Part shown: piece after piece, positions 33,829 through 45,547 of the stretch | How the letters are laid out: the number at the start of each line of letters is the position of its first letter | Numbering within the stretch: position 1 is the first letter of the stretch | NCBI GenBank assembly: GCA_002189035.1 | Contig: CM007989.1 | Location: 4,867,001 to 4,931,000 of the forward strand | Source of the DNA: Utricularia gibba | Taxonomy: Eukaryota; Streptophyta; Magnoliopsida; Lamiales; Lentibulariaceae | Length of the DNA stretch: 64,000 nucleotides | Direction of reading: 5' to 3' | Made by a program: the position numbers and the translations under genes | The notes under the pieces: generated by a model | What the model was told of the DNA's origin: nothing | The model's input: the letters and a program-made list of their open reading frames with translations, nothing else | Databases searched by the model: none

Positions 33829-34983
33829 TGTTAGTGTATGTGTACTAGATACAATCAACTCATTGGCAAATCTTATCTTATGATATTTTCGCCGTGCAAT
33901 TAAGCTTAGACTTGAGGTCAACAAAGTTATCTTAATCTTAAGCTCACATTTTCACTCATTACTAATGGGAGCCTAACCATGGCGTGCCTAGTATGGATGA
34001 GTAGGGATGTGACTCCTTAAGGTTGGAGATAGTTGATTGATCAATAAAAGATTCATCACTCATGTTAGCGATGAGATCATATCTCAAGTAATTGCATCAA
34101 AGCCTAACAGTAAGTCCTGGGCCCAGGGTAATGACACTCGAATTGTTTGAGTAGGTCATTGAGTATTAGTGCTTGAATGCAATTATAAGTTCGATACATC
34201 AGAAAGACACACACCCATGTTCTAATATCGAATGAGATATAAGTATGATGAAAGCTATTCACTGCATGGTGGCTGGTCATGGAAAGGCTCAATCAGTTCA
34301 CCTGATTATTCTTACATCTTGGGGATCATGATATGTTGCTAGACATCACTCATGATCGATAATGATGGATTTGATTAATTAAGAGTTAATTAATAAATCC
34401 ATTATTACGGCCTTGATTGAAGAAGCCTATAGGGTCACACACAATAGTGGAGTCACTCATTGATATAAAATAGAATGACACGATTACATGAGATGTAATT
34501 GGTAAAGTGGATAAATTAAATAGAGAGTTATTTTGAGATTAATATTGATTAAACTCAAAATAAAAGATCTTATGTAGATAAGATTTGGAACATATACATA
34601 TCTCCACAAAATAAGATCTTTACGGAGATATGATTTGATATGTTACCATATATCTATCAAAAAGATTTAGATCTTGAGATATGCTCTATGGGTCTTCGTG
34701 CTCTCTGAGACTAATCCACAAAAGGGCGTTTTTCTCTACTAGCACCTGACGAATTCGACCAACATTCAAGAGCCTTGAGAAGGTTATCGACGGAATGCTC
34801 CACGTGTGGATACCATAGAGGCCGTCTCGTATTGGCAGTTGGTGAACAACGGAGTCATCTGAAAGGTATTTCAGCATCCCTTAGTCTGATGTATACCGTA
34901 TTCCAAGATCTGCGTTGGGGGTTTCTCAAAATTTTAAAATTCCGCTGCATTTGAGACATACGATGTCTACGAGAAACCCAACA
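33829..34983 (+). repeat. 5' LTR of the copia element
   Basis: It starts TGTTAGTGTATGTG, ends GAAACCCAACA and is followed by the PBS. From 34063 onward it is nearly identical to 3689-4607. Confidence 0.8.
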
Positions 34984-34984
34984 G

Positions 34985-34997
34985 TGGTATTAGAGCA
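34985..34997 (+). other. Primer-binding site, initiator tRNA-Met type
   Basis: TGGTATTAGAGCA lies one base after the LTR and differs by one base from the usual copia PBS TGGTATCAGAGC. Confidence 0.8.
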
Positions 34998-36068
34998 CAG
35001 GTTGCGGAATACGTGTATACGTTAGAATCTTTGTTGATTTTGCAAGATGTTCTCGTATGTTACCTTGCCAGTGACGTTAGAATCTTTTCTGATTTTGCGA
35101 GATGTTCTCGTATGTCGCCTTGCCGGTGAAAAGTTAAAATCTTTGCTGATCTACGAGATGTTCTTGTATGTTGCCTTGCCGGCGATTATTGTGATAGCAT
35201 GTGATTGCGAGATGTTCTCATATGTAGCCTTGCTGGCGATTATTTTGGATTGTTTTGCTGCCTTAGGATGCACGAAATTTGATTCATGATTGATGCTTTC
35301 GAGAATCATATCTTACGTGTATTTGCACAGCCTGATGATGCTTTACATGTGTGTAGTCGTAGGCATGATGGCCTTTGCACGAATTTTGATCATGTTGATC
35401 ATACTGGTGAATTATCGATGCATATGATGTTTGATAATTTATTTGTGACCAATGCATCTAGGGTCAATTAGGATTTTCGAGCTTTATGTGTGAAAATCCA
35501 AGGATATGATGCATTATGAACGAAAGGGCAAGGGTTGTCAAGATGCCTATTTGATAGGATATTGATATCCATAATGCAAGAGTTGCATATGAAAAAATCC
35601 CCTTCTAAATAATTATGTTTATTCCTTCCACTAACATAGGGAGAACGAGAGTCATTTTTAGTGCATAGAGTTGTTGGCTACCGTTAAGCTCTCCACTACA
35701 CATGACATGTTCGAATTATGAAATTAGATTCACGGTAGGTTGGCTTAACTGATTTTATCAACTTGTTGACTAAAGCCAAGTTTGGTAAAATTGGAGGAAA
35801 GGTTGAGGTAAATAGTTTTTACATCAAGAGTTGATGACTCAATGATGCAGTGGTTGTATGAGAGATACAATTGGCATGAGATGACTATCTGTTTCATTCA
35901 TTAAAACTTGTTGGCTACAGTCAAGGTGGAGATGAATGAAATGGGACACTATCCCACTAAGAAAATATGATTTTCTCGTTTTGTCAGTAAGGGGATGCCA
36001 TCTTGAAAAACATAGTGGGAGTATATCACATCTAAAAAAGACCAATTAGACGTGATTTAAGGAATACT
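34998..36068 (+). other. Leader of the copia element, no coding domain
   Basis: This is untranslated leader between the PBS and the inserted LTR. At 35047-35260 there is a local, imperfect repeat of about 50-60 bp based on GAGATGTTCTCGTATGT and TGCCTTGCCGG, in four copies. Confidence 0.6.
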
Positions 36069-37096
36069 TGATAAGTGAAAAATTGTACAAGTCGTTAATT
36101 GCAAATTTTCCTATCAAATAAATTTATAACCTAACCCACATTCAAGCATAAAACAATTATGAGCATAGTGATTAGGGTCGAACATGAAGAGCAGGTGCTT
36201 GCTATATGAAAGTTGATGCACGAAACTAGTGTCACGCTGGTAAAATTGGTGTTAGCTAGGACTAAGGCAGAACTAAAACGAAATACAGTAAATAAAAATA
36301 ACAAGTTCTGGAGTTCGGTTGTTTCTGGAATGGAATGGGTGATGCCTTGGGACTCCTAGGGGATGTATGCTCATCACTAAACAAACTCACACAAACAATA
36401 AATCATACAATTAACTCACAAGATCTAGGTCTACCCGGATTCTTGTTTTTCCCCCTAACCTTTGGTCTACTTCTAACTAGGGTTGTTAAGTTGGGTTTCA
36501 CTACTTCCCTCTCCTAGATCTATCCTTGTTTGTTAAGGAAGTGGCGTGATTCATGGCTGTTTAGATCTAAAGGTTGATTAACATGTTTCTCCCCTTTTTA
36601 CCCCAAGGCACCCCCCTAAGTACTTAGCCACTCATGCTTAAGGTAAATGAAAGTGGAAAAGAAAACATCACCCACAGTGTGCTCATTTCACAGTCAAATA
36701 CCAGAAAGCAAACAAGCAAGTAATGTGAAGTGTCAACAAAAACTGAAAAACGTCACTAGCTACTCTTAGCTAGGAGTAATGTTCTTCGAAGACAGAAAAT
36801 AATCTTGAACTTCAGCTTCGTTTCTGTTTGTCTTCCTTCTTCTTCCTCCCCAGAAATTGTGTTCGTGAGTCTCCAAGGGGAGATCTGCTTCTCTCTCCAC
36901 CTTTCCTCCCTTTTTGTCCAAAATCTCCATTTCTCACCTCCTTGGACTTTGTGTGTACTCTTTTTCAGACTTCTGCCACCACACTGTTCATACTCAGCTC
37001 CTTGGGATTTGTGTTGCGACCCATACTGTATTGCTTGAAAGGAACTGTTAGAAGGTTGGGACTAAATCGTAGATTTAGTCTCAACTAAGACTAAAA
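36069..37096 (-). repeat. LTR of the TGATAACGC...TTATCA family, inserted in the copia leader, truncated
   Basis: It reads TGATAAGTGAAAAATTG at the left, the reverse complement of the LTR end. It matches 60718-61887 in inverse orientation up to the palindromic GTTGGGACTAAATC segment, then stops near 37096. The last 120 or so bases (the LTR start) are missing, so no target duplication can be checked. Confidence 0.85.
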
Positions 37097-37189
37097 GTGC
37101 ACTCCTACGGTACATGCATTGAGCCACTTAAAAATATGTATTATCAACACTACATGATGTGTTTGCTTTCTCTTCTTCAGGTTGAAGAT

Positions 37190-40100
37190 ATGTCTTCCAG
37201 CGTGAATTTGAGATCCATTCTAGAGTCCAACAAGTTGGTTGGCTCGAATTTTATTGATTGGCACCGTAATTTGAGAATTGTTCTCCAGGCGGAGAAGATT
37301 GCTTACATCCTTGAACAAGATGTTCCTGCACAACCCAGGGCTAATGCAGCTGAAGATGTTCGGCGTGCATATCAGAAGTATCTAGATGATGCTGAGCTTG
37401 TCTCCTGTATCATGCTTCCTTCGATGGCCCTGATCTCCAAAAACAGCATGAGGCGATGACTTGCCAACAGATGATAACACACCTTAAGGATCTGTTTGGT
37501 GAGCACTTACGACTTGAAAGGTTCAAGACATCAAAGCTATTGTTCAATTGTCGCTTAGCAGAAGGAAGTTCTGCTGCTGATCATGCGACATTGATGTTGA
37601 ATTACATTGAGAAGTTGTCCACTCTTGGTTTTGTGTTGGATAAGGACTTGAGTATTGACTTAATCCTTACCTCACTACCTGATAGCTACTCACAGTTTGT
37701 GATGAACTATCAAATGAACAAGATGGATCAAACTATTCCTGAATTGATTCAGTTACTCAAGTCTGTTGAGACAACTATCATAAAGGAACAAAAGAATGTC
37801 ATGCTTGTCTCTTCAAGGAAAAAGGTTTCCAAGAAGAAGAGTCAAGACAAGAAACTCAAAGCTAAAAGTGAGATCAAGAAGAAGAAGCCTGTTGAAAAAC
37901 CGGCTAAGGGTGAATGCTTTCATTGTGGGAAATCTGGTCATTGGAAAAGAAACTCCAAAGCCTATCTAGAGTCAATCAAGGGCAAGAAGCAGAATGAGAA
38001 TTCAGCTTCAGGTATACACATGATTGAGATTAATACTACTATCAAGAATGGTTCTTGGGTGTTAGATTCTGGTTGTGGTGCTCACATTTGCACTAACATG
38101 CAGGACCTAATGAGTAGTAGAATCTTGAAGAAAGGCGATGTTGACCTAAGAGTTGGGAATGGTGCACGAGTTGCTGCCATGGCAGTTGGGACTTGCCACA
38201 TCGCCCTACCTTCTGGATTATCTCTTGAATTAGATTCTGTTTATTGTGTTCCCTCATTGTCTAAGATCATCGTCTCTATTTCTTGTTTGGACAAGATTGG
38301 TTTCGAGTTTTATATAAAGAACAATTGTTGTTCCATACGAAGAGGGAGTGTGCATTATGGTACTGCTACAATAGTAAACGGAATATATGTTTTGGATCAG
38401 CATGATTCAGAACAGATTAACATGTGCATAAAAAGGCCAAGGATTGACAACATCTTGAATTCTTACCTCTGGCATTGTCGTTTAGGCCATATAAACAAGA
38501 AGCGTGTTGAGTACTTATATCGATTGAGATATTTGGACTCAGAAGATTTTGAATCTTATGAAACATGCGAATCTTGTTTATTGGGAAAAATGACAAAGCA
38601 ACCTTTTCTAGGAAAAGGAGCAAGAGCTGAAAACTTATTGGATTTAATACATTCTGATGTATGCGGTCCAATGAGCATCACTGCTAGAGGGGGTTTCTCG
38701 TATTTCATCACTTTTACAGATGACCATTCAAGATATGGACGCATCTACTTGATGAAACGAAAATCTGAAGCCTTTGAAAAGTTCAAAGAGTTTCGGATGG
38801 AGGTCGAGAACCAGCTTGAGCGTTCCATCAAGAAACTTCGATCAGATCGTGGTGGGGAATACTTGAGTAATGAATTTAAGAATCATCTGAAGGACAATGG
38901 TATTGTCTCAGAAAGAACTCCTCCTGTTACACCTGAGCACAATGGTGTTTCTGAGAGGAGAAATCGAACTTTGCTTGACATGGTTCGATCCATTATGAGT
39001 TTTGCAGAACTATCAAAGTCCATGTGGGGATATGCTTTAGAGGCAACGGCTCATGTTTTGAACAAAGCCCCATCGAAATCGGTTGAAACCACTCCTTATG
39101 AGATTTGAACTGGTAGAAAACCGAGTTTCTCCTACCTCAAAGCTTGGGGATGCCCTGCTTATGTAAGAAGGTTGAAGTCAGATAAGTTGGAGAACAAATC
39201 TGACAAGTGTCTCTTTCTGGAATATCCACAAGAAACCATGGATACTACTTCTATAATCCTCAAGAGGGAAAGGTTTTCATCTCGAGGAATGCTGTCTTTT
39301 TGGAGAAAGAGTTTCTCCTCAAAGAAGCAAATGGGAGTTGTTTTGAACTTGAGGAGATGTTTGAGAACGAGCCAGTGACACCTATAGAGATGCCAGTGGG
39401 TGACTCAAAAGGTAATCTAGGCTCACCATCTCGAAATTGTGTCCCAGAAGCTTGTAATGTACCAGTGAGCAATCAACCTGAGCAATCTGACTTGCCAAAT
39501 GTATCAAGCACGTTTTTTGCCAGAAGATCAGTCCGACAACGTAACCCTATTGTGAGATATGGTTTCATTGTTGATGCCGAAGGCATGGGAGACCTCATAT
39601 TAGATGAGGAACCTCGGACTTATGACGAAGCACTCAATAGTGCTGAGTCAAGTAAATGGCTTGTTGCCATGAGGACAGAAATGGATTCCATGTATGAGAA
39701 CAATGTTTGGACATTGGTCAATGCTCCAGAGGGAGTAAATCCTATTGGATGCAAATGGGTATTCAAAAGTAAAACTTACATGGATGGAAATATATCTACC
39801 TATAAGGCAAGACTTGTGGCAAAAGGGTATCGTCAAAAACAAGGTGTTGATTATGACGAAACCTTCTCATCTGTTGCTATGCTGAAGTCCATTCGAATTT
39901 TACTTGCCATTGCTGCTCATTTTGATTATGAGATATGGCAGATGGATGTGAAAACAGCCTTCCTAAATGGAAATTTGGCTGAGGAAGTGTACATGACACA
40001 ACCTGAAGGTTTCATACAAGATCCTAGTAGAGTGTGTAAACTGAACAAATCCATCTATGGGCTAAAGCAAGCTTCAAGAAGTTGGAACATCAAATTTGAT

Positions 40101-41177
40101 GAGACAATCAAAGAGTTTGGTTTCTCTCAAAATGAAGATGAACCTTGTGTATAAAAGAAGGTAGATGGCTTGGCAATCGTATTTCTCATACTATATGTGG
40201 ATGACATATTAGTAATGGGAAATGATGTTGCAACAATGCAATCAGTAAAAATCTGGTTATCCAAGAGCTTTTCAATGAAAGATCTTGGAGATGCGGCTTA
40301 TATATTGAGCATAAAGATCTATAGAGATAGATCAAAGAGACTGATTGGACTATCACAATCGACCTACATCGATAAAGTGTTAAAGAGGTTTAACATGGCT
40401 GATTCCAAGAGAGGTTTAACGCCCATGACACATAAGGCACTTTCAAAAGCGATGTGCCCCAAGACAGAAGAAGAAAGGGATCAGATGGCTCGAATCCCAT
40501 ATGCTTCTGCTATTAGGTCAATAATGTACGCCATGCTGTGTACTATACCAGATGTGTCATATGCTTTAAGTGTTACAAGCAGATATCAGTCGAACCCTGA
40601 AATGGATCATTGGACCGCAATCAAGAGCATTCTTAAGTACTTGAGAAGGACTAAAGACATGTTCTTGATATACGGTGGTAAAGGTCTCCAAGTGGAAGGA
40701 TATGCTGATGCAAGTTTCCAGTCTGATCATGACGACTTGAAGTCCCAATCAGGATGCATATTCACCCTAAATGGAGGCGCAGTCACTTGGAAGAGTTCTA
40801 AGCAAGAAACGACTGCTGATTCAACAATGGAAGCAGAGTACATTGCTGCTAGCGATGCTGCAAAAGAAGCTGTTTGGATTAAGAAGTTTATCAACGATCT
40901 AGGAGTACTCTCAAATGTTGAGGATCCGAAACTCCTATATTGCGATAACACTGGGGCCATTCCAAATGCTAAGGCACCTCGATCACATCAGAAATCCAAA
41001 CACGTGCTTCGACGGTACCATGTGATCAGAGAGATCATTGGTAGAGGCGATGTCAGAATTGAGAAAGTGGACACAAAGGAGAACGTAGCAGATCCACTTA
41101 CAAAGATGTGTCCAAAGAAGGTCCATGAGACGCACATCGAGTCCATTGGTATGAGATACATCAATGATTGGCTCTAG
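37190..41177 (+). pseudogene. Copia gag-pol with four to five lesions
   Basis: It starts at the ATG of MSSSVNLRSILESNK (37190). Gag (UBN2 type) shifts frame near 37440. The zinc knuckle at 37915-37957 reads CFHCGKSGHWKRNS, with Ser in place of the last Cys. Protease (WVLDSGCGAHIC), integrase (HCRLGHINKKR, DDHSRYG, SDRGGEYLSNEF, PEHNGVSERRNRT), RT (QMDVKTAFLNG, LYVDDILVMGND) and RNase H (MEAEYIAASDAAKEAVW, ADPLTK) follow in order. Lesions are TGA at 39106 where Trp is expected, a frameshift near 39238, and TAA at 40152 where Tyr is expected. The frame ends at TAG 41175-41177, just before the purine tract. Confidence 0.93.
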
Positions 41178-41191
41178 TACAAGTGGGAGAT

Positions 41192-41385
41192 TGTTAGTGT
41201 ATGTGTTCTAGAGACAATCAACTCATTGGCAAATCTTATCTTATGATATTTACTTTGAATTGTGATCAAATCTATATCATTGATAAAATCCTCTACTTGA
41301 TCTATGTGCTATAGAAATTATGATGAGATCATAATCTGAGATTCTTCAAACACTCATGATCAAGTTAAACTCGTCGTGTTGGGGG
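41192..41385 (+). repeat. 3' LTR of the copia element, truncated
   Basis: It starts TGTTAGTGTATGTGTTCTAG after AAGTGGGAGAT. It matches the 5' LTR for about 62 bp, diverges, and shows weak similarity again at GATGAGATCATA. It is cut at about 41380 by the next LTR fragment. Confidence 0.75.
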
Positions 41386-41816
41386 AGAAGCCCCCTCGTC
41401 GGGTCTGCCCACCTTCTCTTCCTTCTCCCTCCTTCAAAAATATCTTCACATCTTTTTTTCATTTTTCAAAATCAGTCTACTGTTCCTGACATCTGTATTG
41501 TTCCTGGCATGAACCTATAGACTGTGGACGGCCAAACAGTGCATTATTGCTCCTCTTTTAATGCTGCCCATTCTTCCAAATCTCTACATGCACGAAATTC
41601 ATGTCTCCTCCCTGATTTTAGAACTTTGCTGCTGGACTAGAAAAAATGTTAATAACATGGGATGGGCTAAATCAAAGGATTTAACCCATTAACACATAAA
41701 ATCACATTATGTCCTAAAATTTGGTAAAAATACTAAAAACTATAAGATAAACACTTAAAACATGATTCAGAAGCATAATTTTCTTACTCTAATAATAGGA
41801 AAATTCGTGCGTTATC
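41380..41816 (-). repeat. Fragment of a TGATAACGC-type LTR
   Basis: On the minus strand it starts TGATAACGCACGAATTTTCC. Its middle part (AACAGTGC, GTCCACAG and GGAACAGTAG-like motifs) is homologous to 63250-63540 in the solo LTR near the window end. The LTR end is missing. Confidence 0.7.
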
Positions 41817-42547
41817 ACTTTGCCTCAATACGATCAAGAACTGGCTTACATCTAAGCATTTCATATGCAGCCAATAAATCAAGTATATACTTTCTCTAAC
41901 ATGATGACATTCCACATTTAGCTCTTACAATTTCAAGGCCTAGAATATATTTGGGAGATTCAAGATTTTTGATTTTGAATTTTGATGACAGTAGATTGAC
42001 TACCACTTGCAATTCTTATTCAAAACTACAACCAACAACAATATTATCAACATAAACAACTAAAGCAATTATTTTACCATTTTGCAGCTTCTTAGTGAAG
42101 AGAGAGTGGTTAGTAGGCCTTTGCTCGAATCCACATGATTTAACTACGGTTGAGAACATAGAGTTCCATTGGTTTTTAGACCAATTTCTGATTCTTGTTG
42201 AAAGGTACACTACAGGTGTAACCAAGAGGGAGATCCATGTATATATTTTCATTGAGCTCCCCATTAATGAATGCATTGTTGATGTCCAAATGACTTAGCT
42301 TCCACTGTTGTTGTGTTACAAGAGCAAAGAATGCGTGAATTGTTGTTTTTAGTATTAGGGCTGAAAGTATCCTCATAATTCACTTCATAAATTTGACTAT
42401 ATCCCTTTACAACCAAGTATGATTTGAGTCTATCTGCAATCCCATAAAAAAGGAGTTTCTTGGTGTATATCCAATTGTTTCCAATTGTGTGTTGCTGTTT
42501 TGACACTGCTACAACTATCCAATTATCATTTGTCTCTAAAGCAGTGG

Positions 42548-43732
42548 TGATAACACCATTTTTATTGTATTTTTATATATGTTTTTAAGTATGTTTTGTA
42601 GGGATAAATGTTATTTAGTGTGCTAAATTATCTTCTTTTGCGTATTTAGTCTACTAGAATGTATTTATTGTGAAAACAGGCTCAATTGGCAACAATTGAG
42701 GCGAAAACTCTAATATTTCGTCTAGTCTGTGTTTTAAGTCTTACCAGGGTAAGAGCTAGTACTGCAGCAGCGCACTTTCCGCGTTGAAAAGTTAAAAAGG
42801 GACAGAAAAGCTGTGCAAAAGTCACTCTTTGCCGAAAGTAGCCGCCCTTCTGAAGAGATAAGATATGGAGCAGAGATCTCCCTTCTAGAAGCTTGAGGAA
42901 AAGACTAAGCTACCCTTATTTTTGAGCTGTAAAAGGGAAAAGAAGGGAGAGAGAATAGAGAGCGTACAAGAGTGAGTGGGAGCAAGGAGAACTTCGTTTC
43001 TCCGGCGGACGTCTCCGGTGACCTCGAGATCTACACTTTTACACCATCTTTCTGCCCAAAAACTTGATTTCCAGCAAATCTCCAGCCCACGGAAGCAACC
43101 TGACTCTTTTATTTACAGATTTCTGCACTTCCATTTCTACGTGAACTTGCTACTCTTATTGTCGTCGTTTTTATGCTTTCTTTTGTATTTCGGCACCCTG
43201 TTGTGAACGGGAAACTATTCGTAGATCTTATTTTAGCTTATGAACATGCTGCTGTTTACCCTTTTTGTGCTTGGTCCAAAGTTTAACTCGCTTTTACTAT
43301 TCCTGCGAACCATGCTCTGTTTCTGCAAACTATTACTCTGTTTTGAAGTGTTCCAAAGCTGGGTTTAAGCCTATGGGCTCTCTTGAGTGAGCTAGACCTG
43401 ATGTAAAACCCTAGCCAAACTACTTTTATTTTATGTTTTCTGCACCTTCACGTTAATTTCAGTCCCTTTTCACCCCTGCAACTCATTTATTTCAGTCACT
43501 ACTATTTTAGCTCTTACTCGCGTTAGAACTAAACCCCAGAAAACCCCCTGTTTTTAGTAAATGTGATAGACTTCAGGAAATTGCAACCATTCCCTGTGGA
43601 TTCGACCCTTGCTTGCTACACTACATTAATTCTTGTGATTTGTGTAGTAGAATAGCTAGGTTTATAAATTTCTTTTGATGCGTTAAATGTGCTAGACTGC
43701 GACATTTAGCAACCCCATTCCAACGTTCATTA
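42548..43732 (+). repeat. Solo LTR, target duplication AGTGG, in the copia relic
   Basis: It starts TGATAACACC and ends CGTTCATTA, a version of the family end CGTTTATCA with two transitions. AGTGG flanks it at 42543-42547 and 43733-43737. Removing the LTR and one duplication joins the copia reading frame (MNTETT to ALETNDNWI), which confirms the borders. Confidence 0.88.
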
Positions 43733-44223
43733 AGTGGTCTCTGTGTTCATAGAGGTTATGCAATCTGTGTCCTGTACTGCTTCCTCATAGCTTGTAGGTA
43801 CCTTGACTCAAACATATGTGCCAAGTAGGCTATATAGGACAGTGATAATTTACTAGTGGATATATAATTGCATATGAAATGATTTATAGAGGGATATGGT
43901 GTATTATGTTGATAGTCTTTGAGATAGTTTAGTAGGCATTTTTATAGTGCCACAAATATCAATGTGGACAAGTTCAAATGGTTTTAAAGATTTTGTTGTG
44001 GAAATAGTAAAAAGGGCACGTTTGTGTTTTTCCAAGGGGTATGTGAAGCAAATTTTTGAAGACAACATTGTGATTTCAGAATGATGTTGGGAAATATAAG
44101 GAACGACTTTGTAAGAAGGATGTTCTATTCTATAGTGATATTAATCAAATGGTACTATAGACATGGAATTCATATTTCCAGTAACAATACATGGTGATGA
44201 AGAATTCAAAACATGTAAGTTCA

Positions 44224-45547
44224 TGTTAAGTGTCATTTTCTAGTTATTTATTAGGTATTATTATGTTTTAATGATGTATTAAGTCACCCAATTAGGAATT
44301 ATGGATAAGTAATTGTATTTCCTTAGAAAAATCCTATTTTCCTATTTTGTATATATATTTTCTGTATTTTTTCGTACTCTTTGACCGAGACATGTCAGGA
44401 GACTGTCGTGGAGTGTTGCAGGAGTATTGCAGGTGGTCAGAGTTTGACTTTTCGTGCCTTGTACGCGACTTAGAACGATTGTGGGCGGAATACTGACACT
44501 GGTCAAGGCCTCTGACTTACGATATGTCAGAGTCTGCAGAAATGATTGGGCGCTAACTTATACGCAAAGGAAAGCTGCTAGCACACGCAAGACAGAAGGA
44601 ATGATGGGAAGGGGACCCAAAGGAGTTAATGCACGTGGGGAGTCATATAAAACCTACTTGCAGCACTCATTTTCGGACTTTTGAACTTAGAATTTTGAAC
44701 CTTTGTTTCTAGACTTAGAACTTTTGAGTTCTTCCTCCCCTCCAAGGAGGAAGAACACTTAACTTCCAATTTCATTTCTGTTTTGATGGTCCTTTGTGAC
44801 TAAAACCTTTTAGTTTTTGGGAGAAGATGAAGTTTCCTTCCAAGTCCTAAGCAATACACTCGGTTCTTCGCTGATCTCAATTCGGATTCTGCATACTTCC
44901 ACGCTTCCTATTGCAGTCTTTCTGTAACGACTCCTAATCAAGGTCCATGAATAGCAAGCCACTCCTCGCGGATTTTGGTGAAGATCAAGGTGAAGAGCAC
45001 CAACTCCAACCCTACCAGTTCGAGGGAAGTAGCGGATTGTTTGTGGTCTAGGTACCGTGACAGTGGACAGGTTGTGACCTCGGACCAGCCACTGGCCATT
45101 GGCAACAGCTAGGCACACGCACACAATTCGGTTTTGAAGGCAATCGAAGGCAATCCTCTTGTATTCCTAATCGTCCAAGGGGGAATCATATGAGGCTATT
45201 CCCGTGCCTCCTTGTCAATTAGAGTGTAAGGAAGAGTAGTCTATTCCTTGCTCCTATAACCAACTATTCGGAAGAAATCAGTGAAAACTGAGGCAAGGAT
45301 GGACAAAGGAAGGAGACAGAATCTTATTCCCAAGAACTACATACCGTAGTCAAGGTCCATCACTTAGGTTGCATCTTTTATTTTTGCATCTCAAAAACCT
45401 CCTTTTACAAAACCGTGACATTTTGAAGAAGTTTCTTACAAACACTTTTCACGAAAAACAACTTCCTGAGATTGATACTCGTACTATGCTTTTTGTGTTT
45501 TACGTTTTATTAATATTTAAAATTTTTTGAAGAAATGACATGCAACA
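44224..45547 (+). repeat. Complete solo gypsy-type LTR, target duplication GTTCA, in the copia relic
   Basis: 1324 bp from TGTTAAGTGTCATTTTC to GACATGCAACA, flanked by GTTCA at 44219-44223 and 45548-45552. It is the full-length reference for the LTR pieces at 20115-21148 and 27684-28816. It contains a G-box, a TATA box and the leader hairpin (44728-44756). Confidence 0.95.

Larger units (their letters stand above)
33829..41385 (+). mobile_element. Ty1/copia retrotransposon, nearly complete
   Basis: The parts are a 5' LTR (33829-34983), a PBS, a leader interrupted by another LTR (36069-37096), gag-pol (37190-41177), the purine tract AAGTGGGAGA and a truncated 3' LTR (41192 to about 41385). 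Only the first 62 bp or so of the two LTRs match well, so the element is either old or chimeric. The pol reading frame is unusually well preserved, with few stops. I leave the copia lineage unassigned. Confidence 0.9.
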
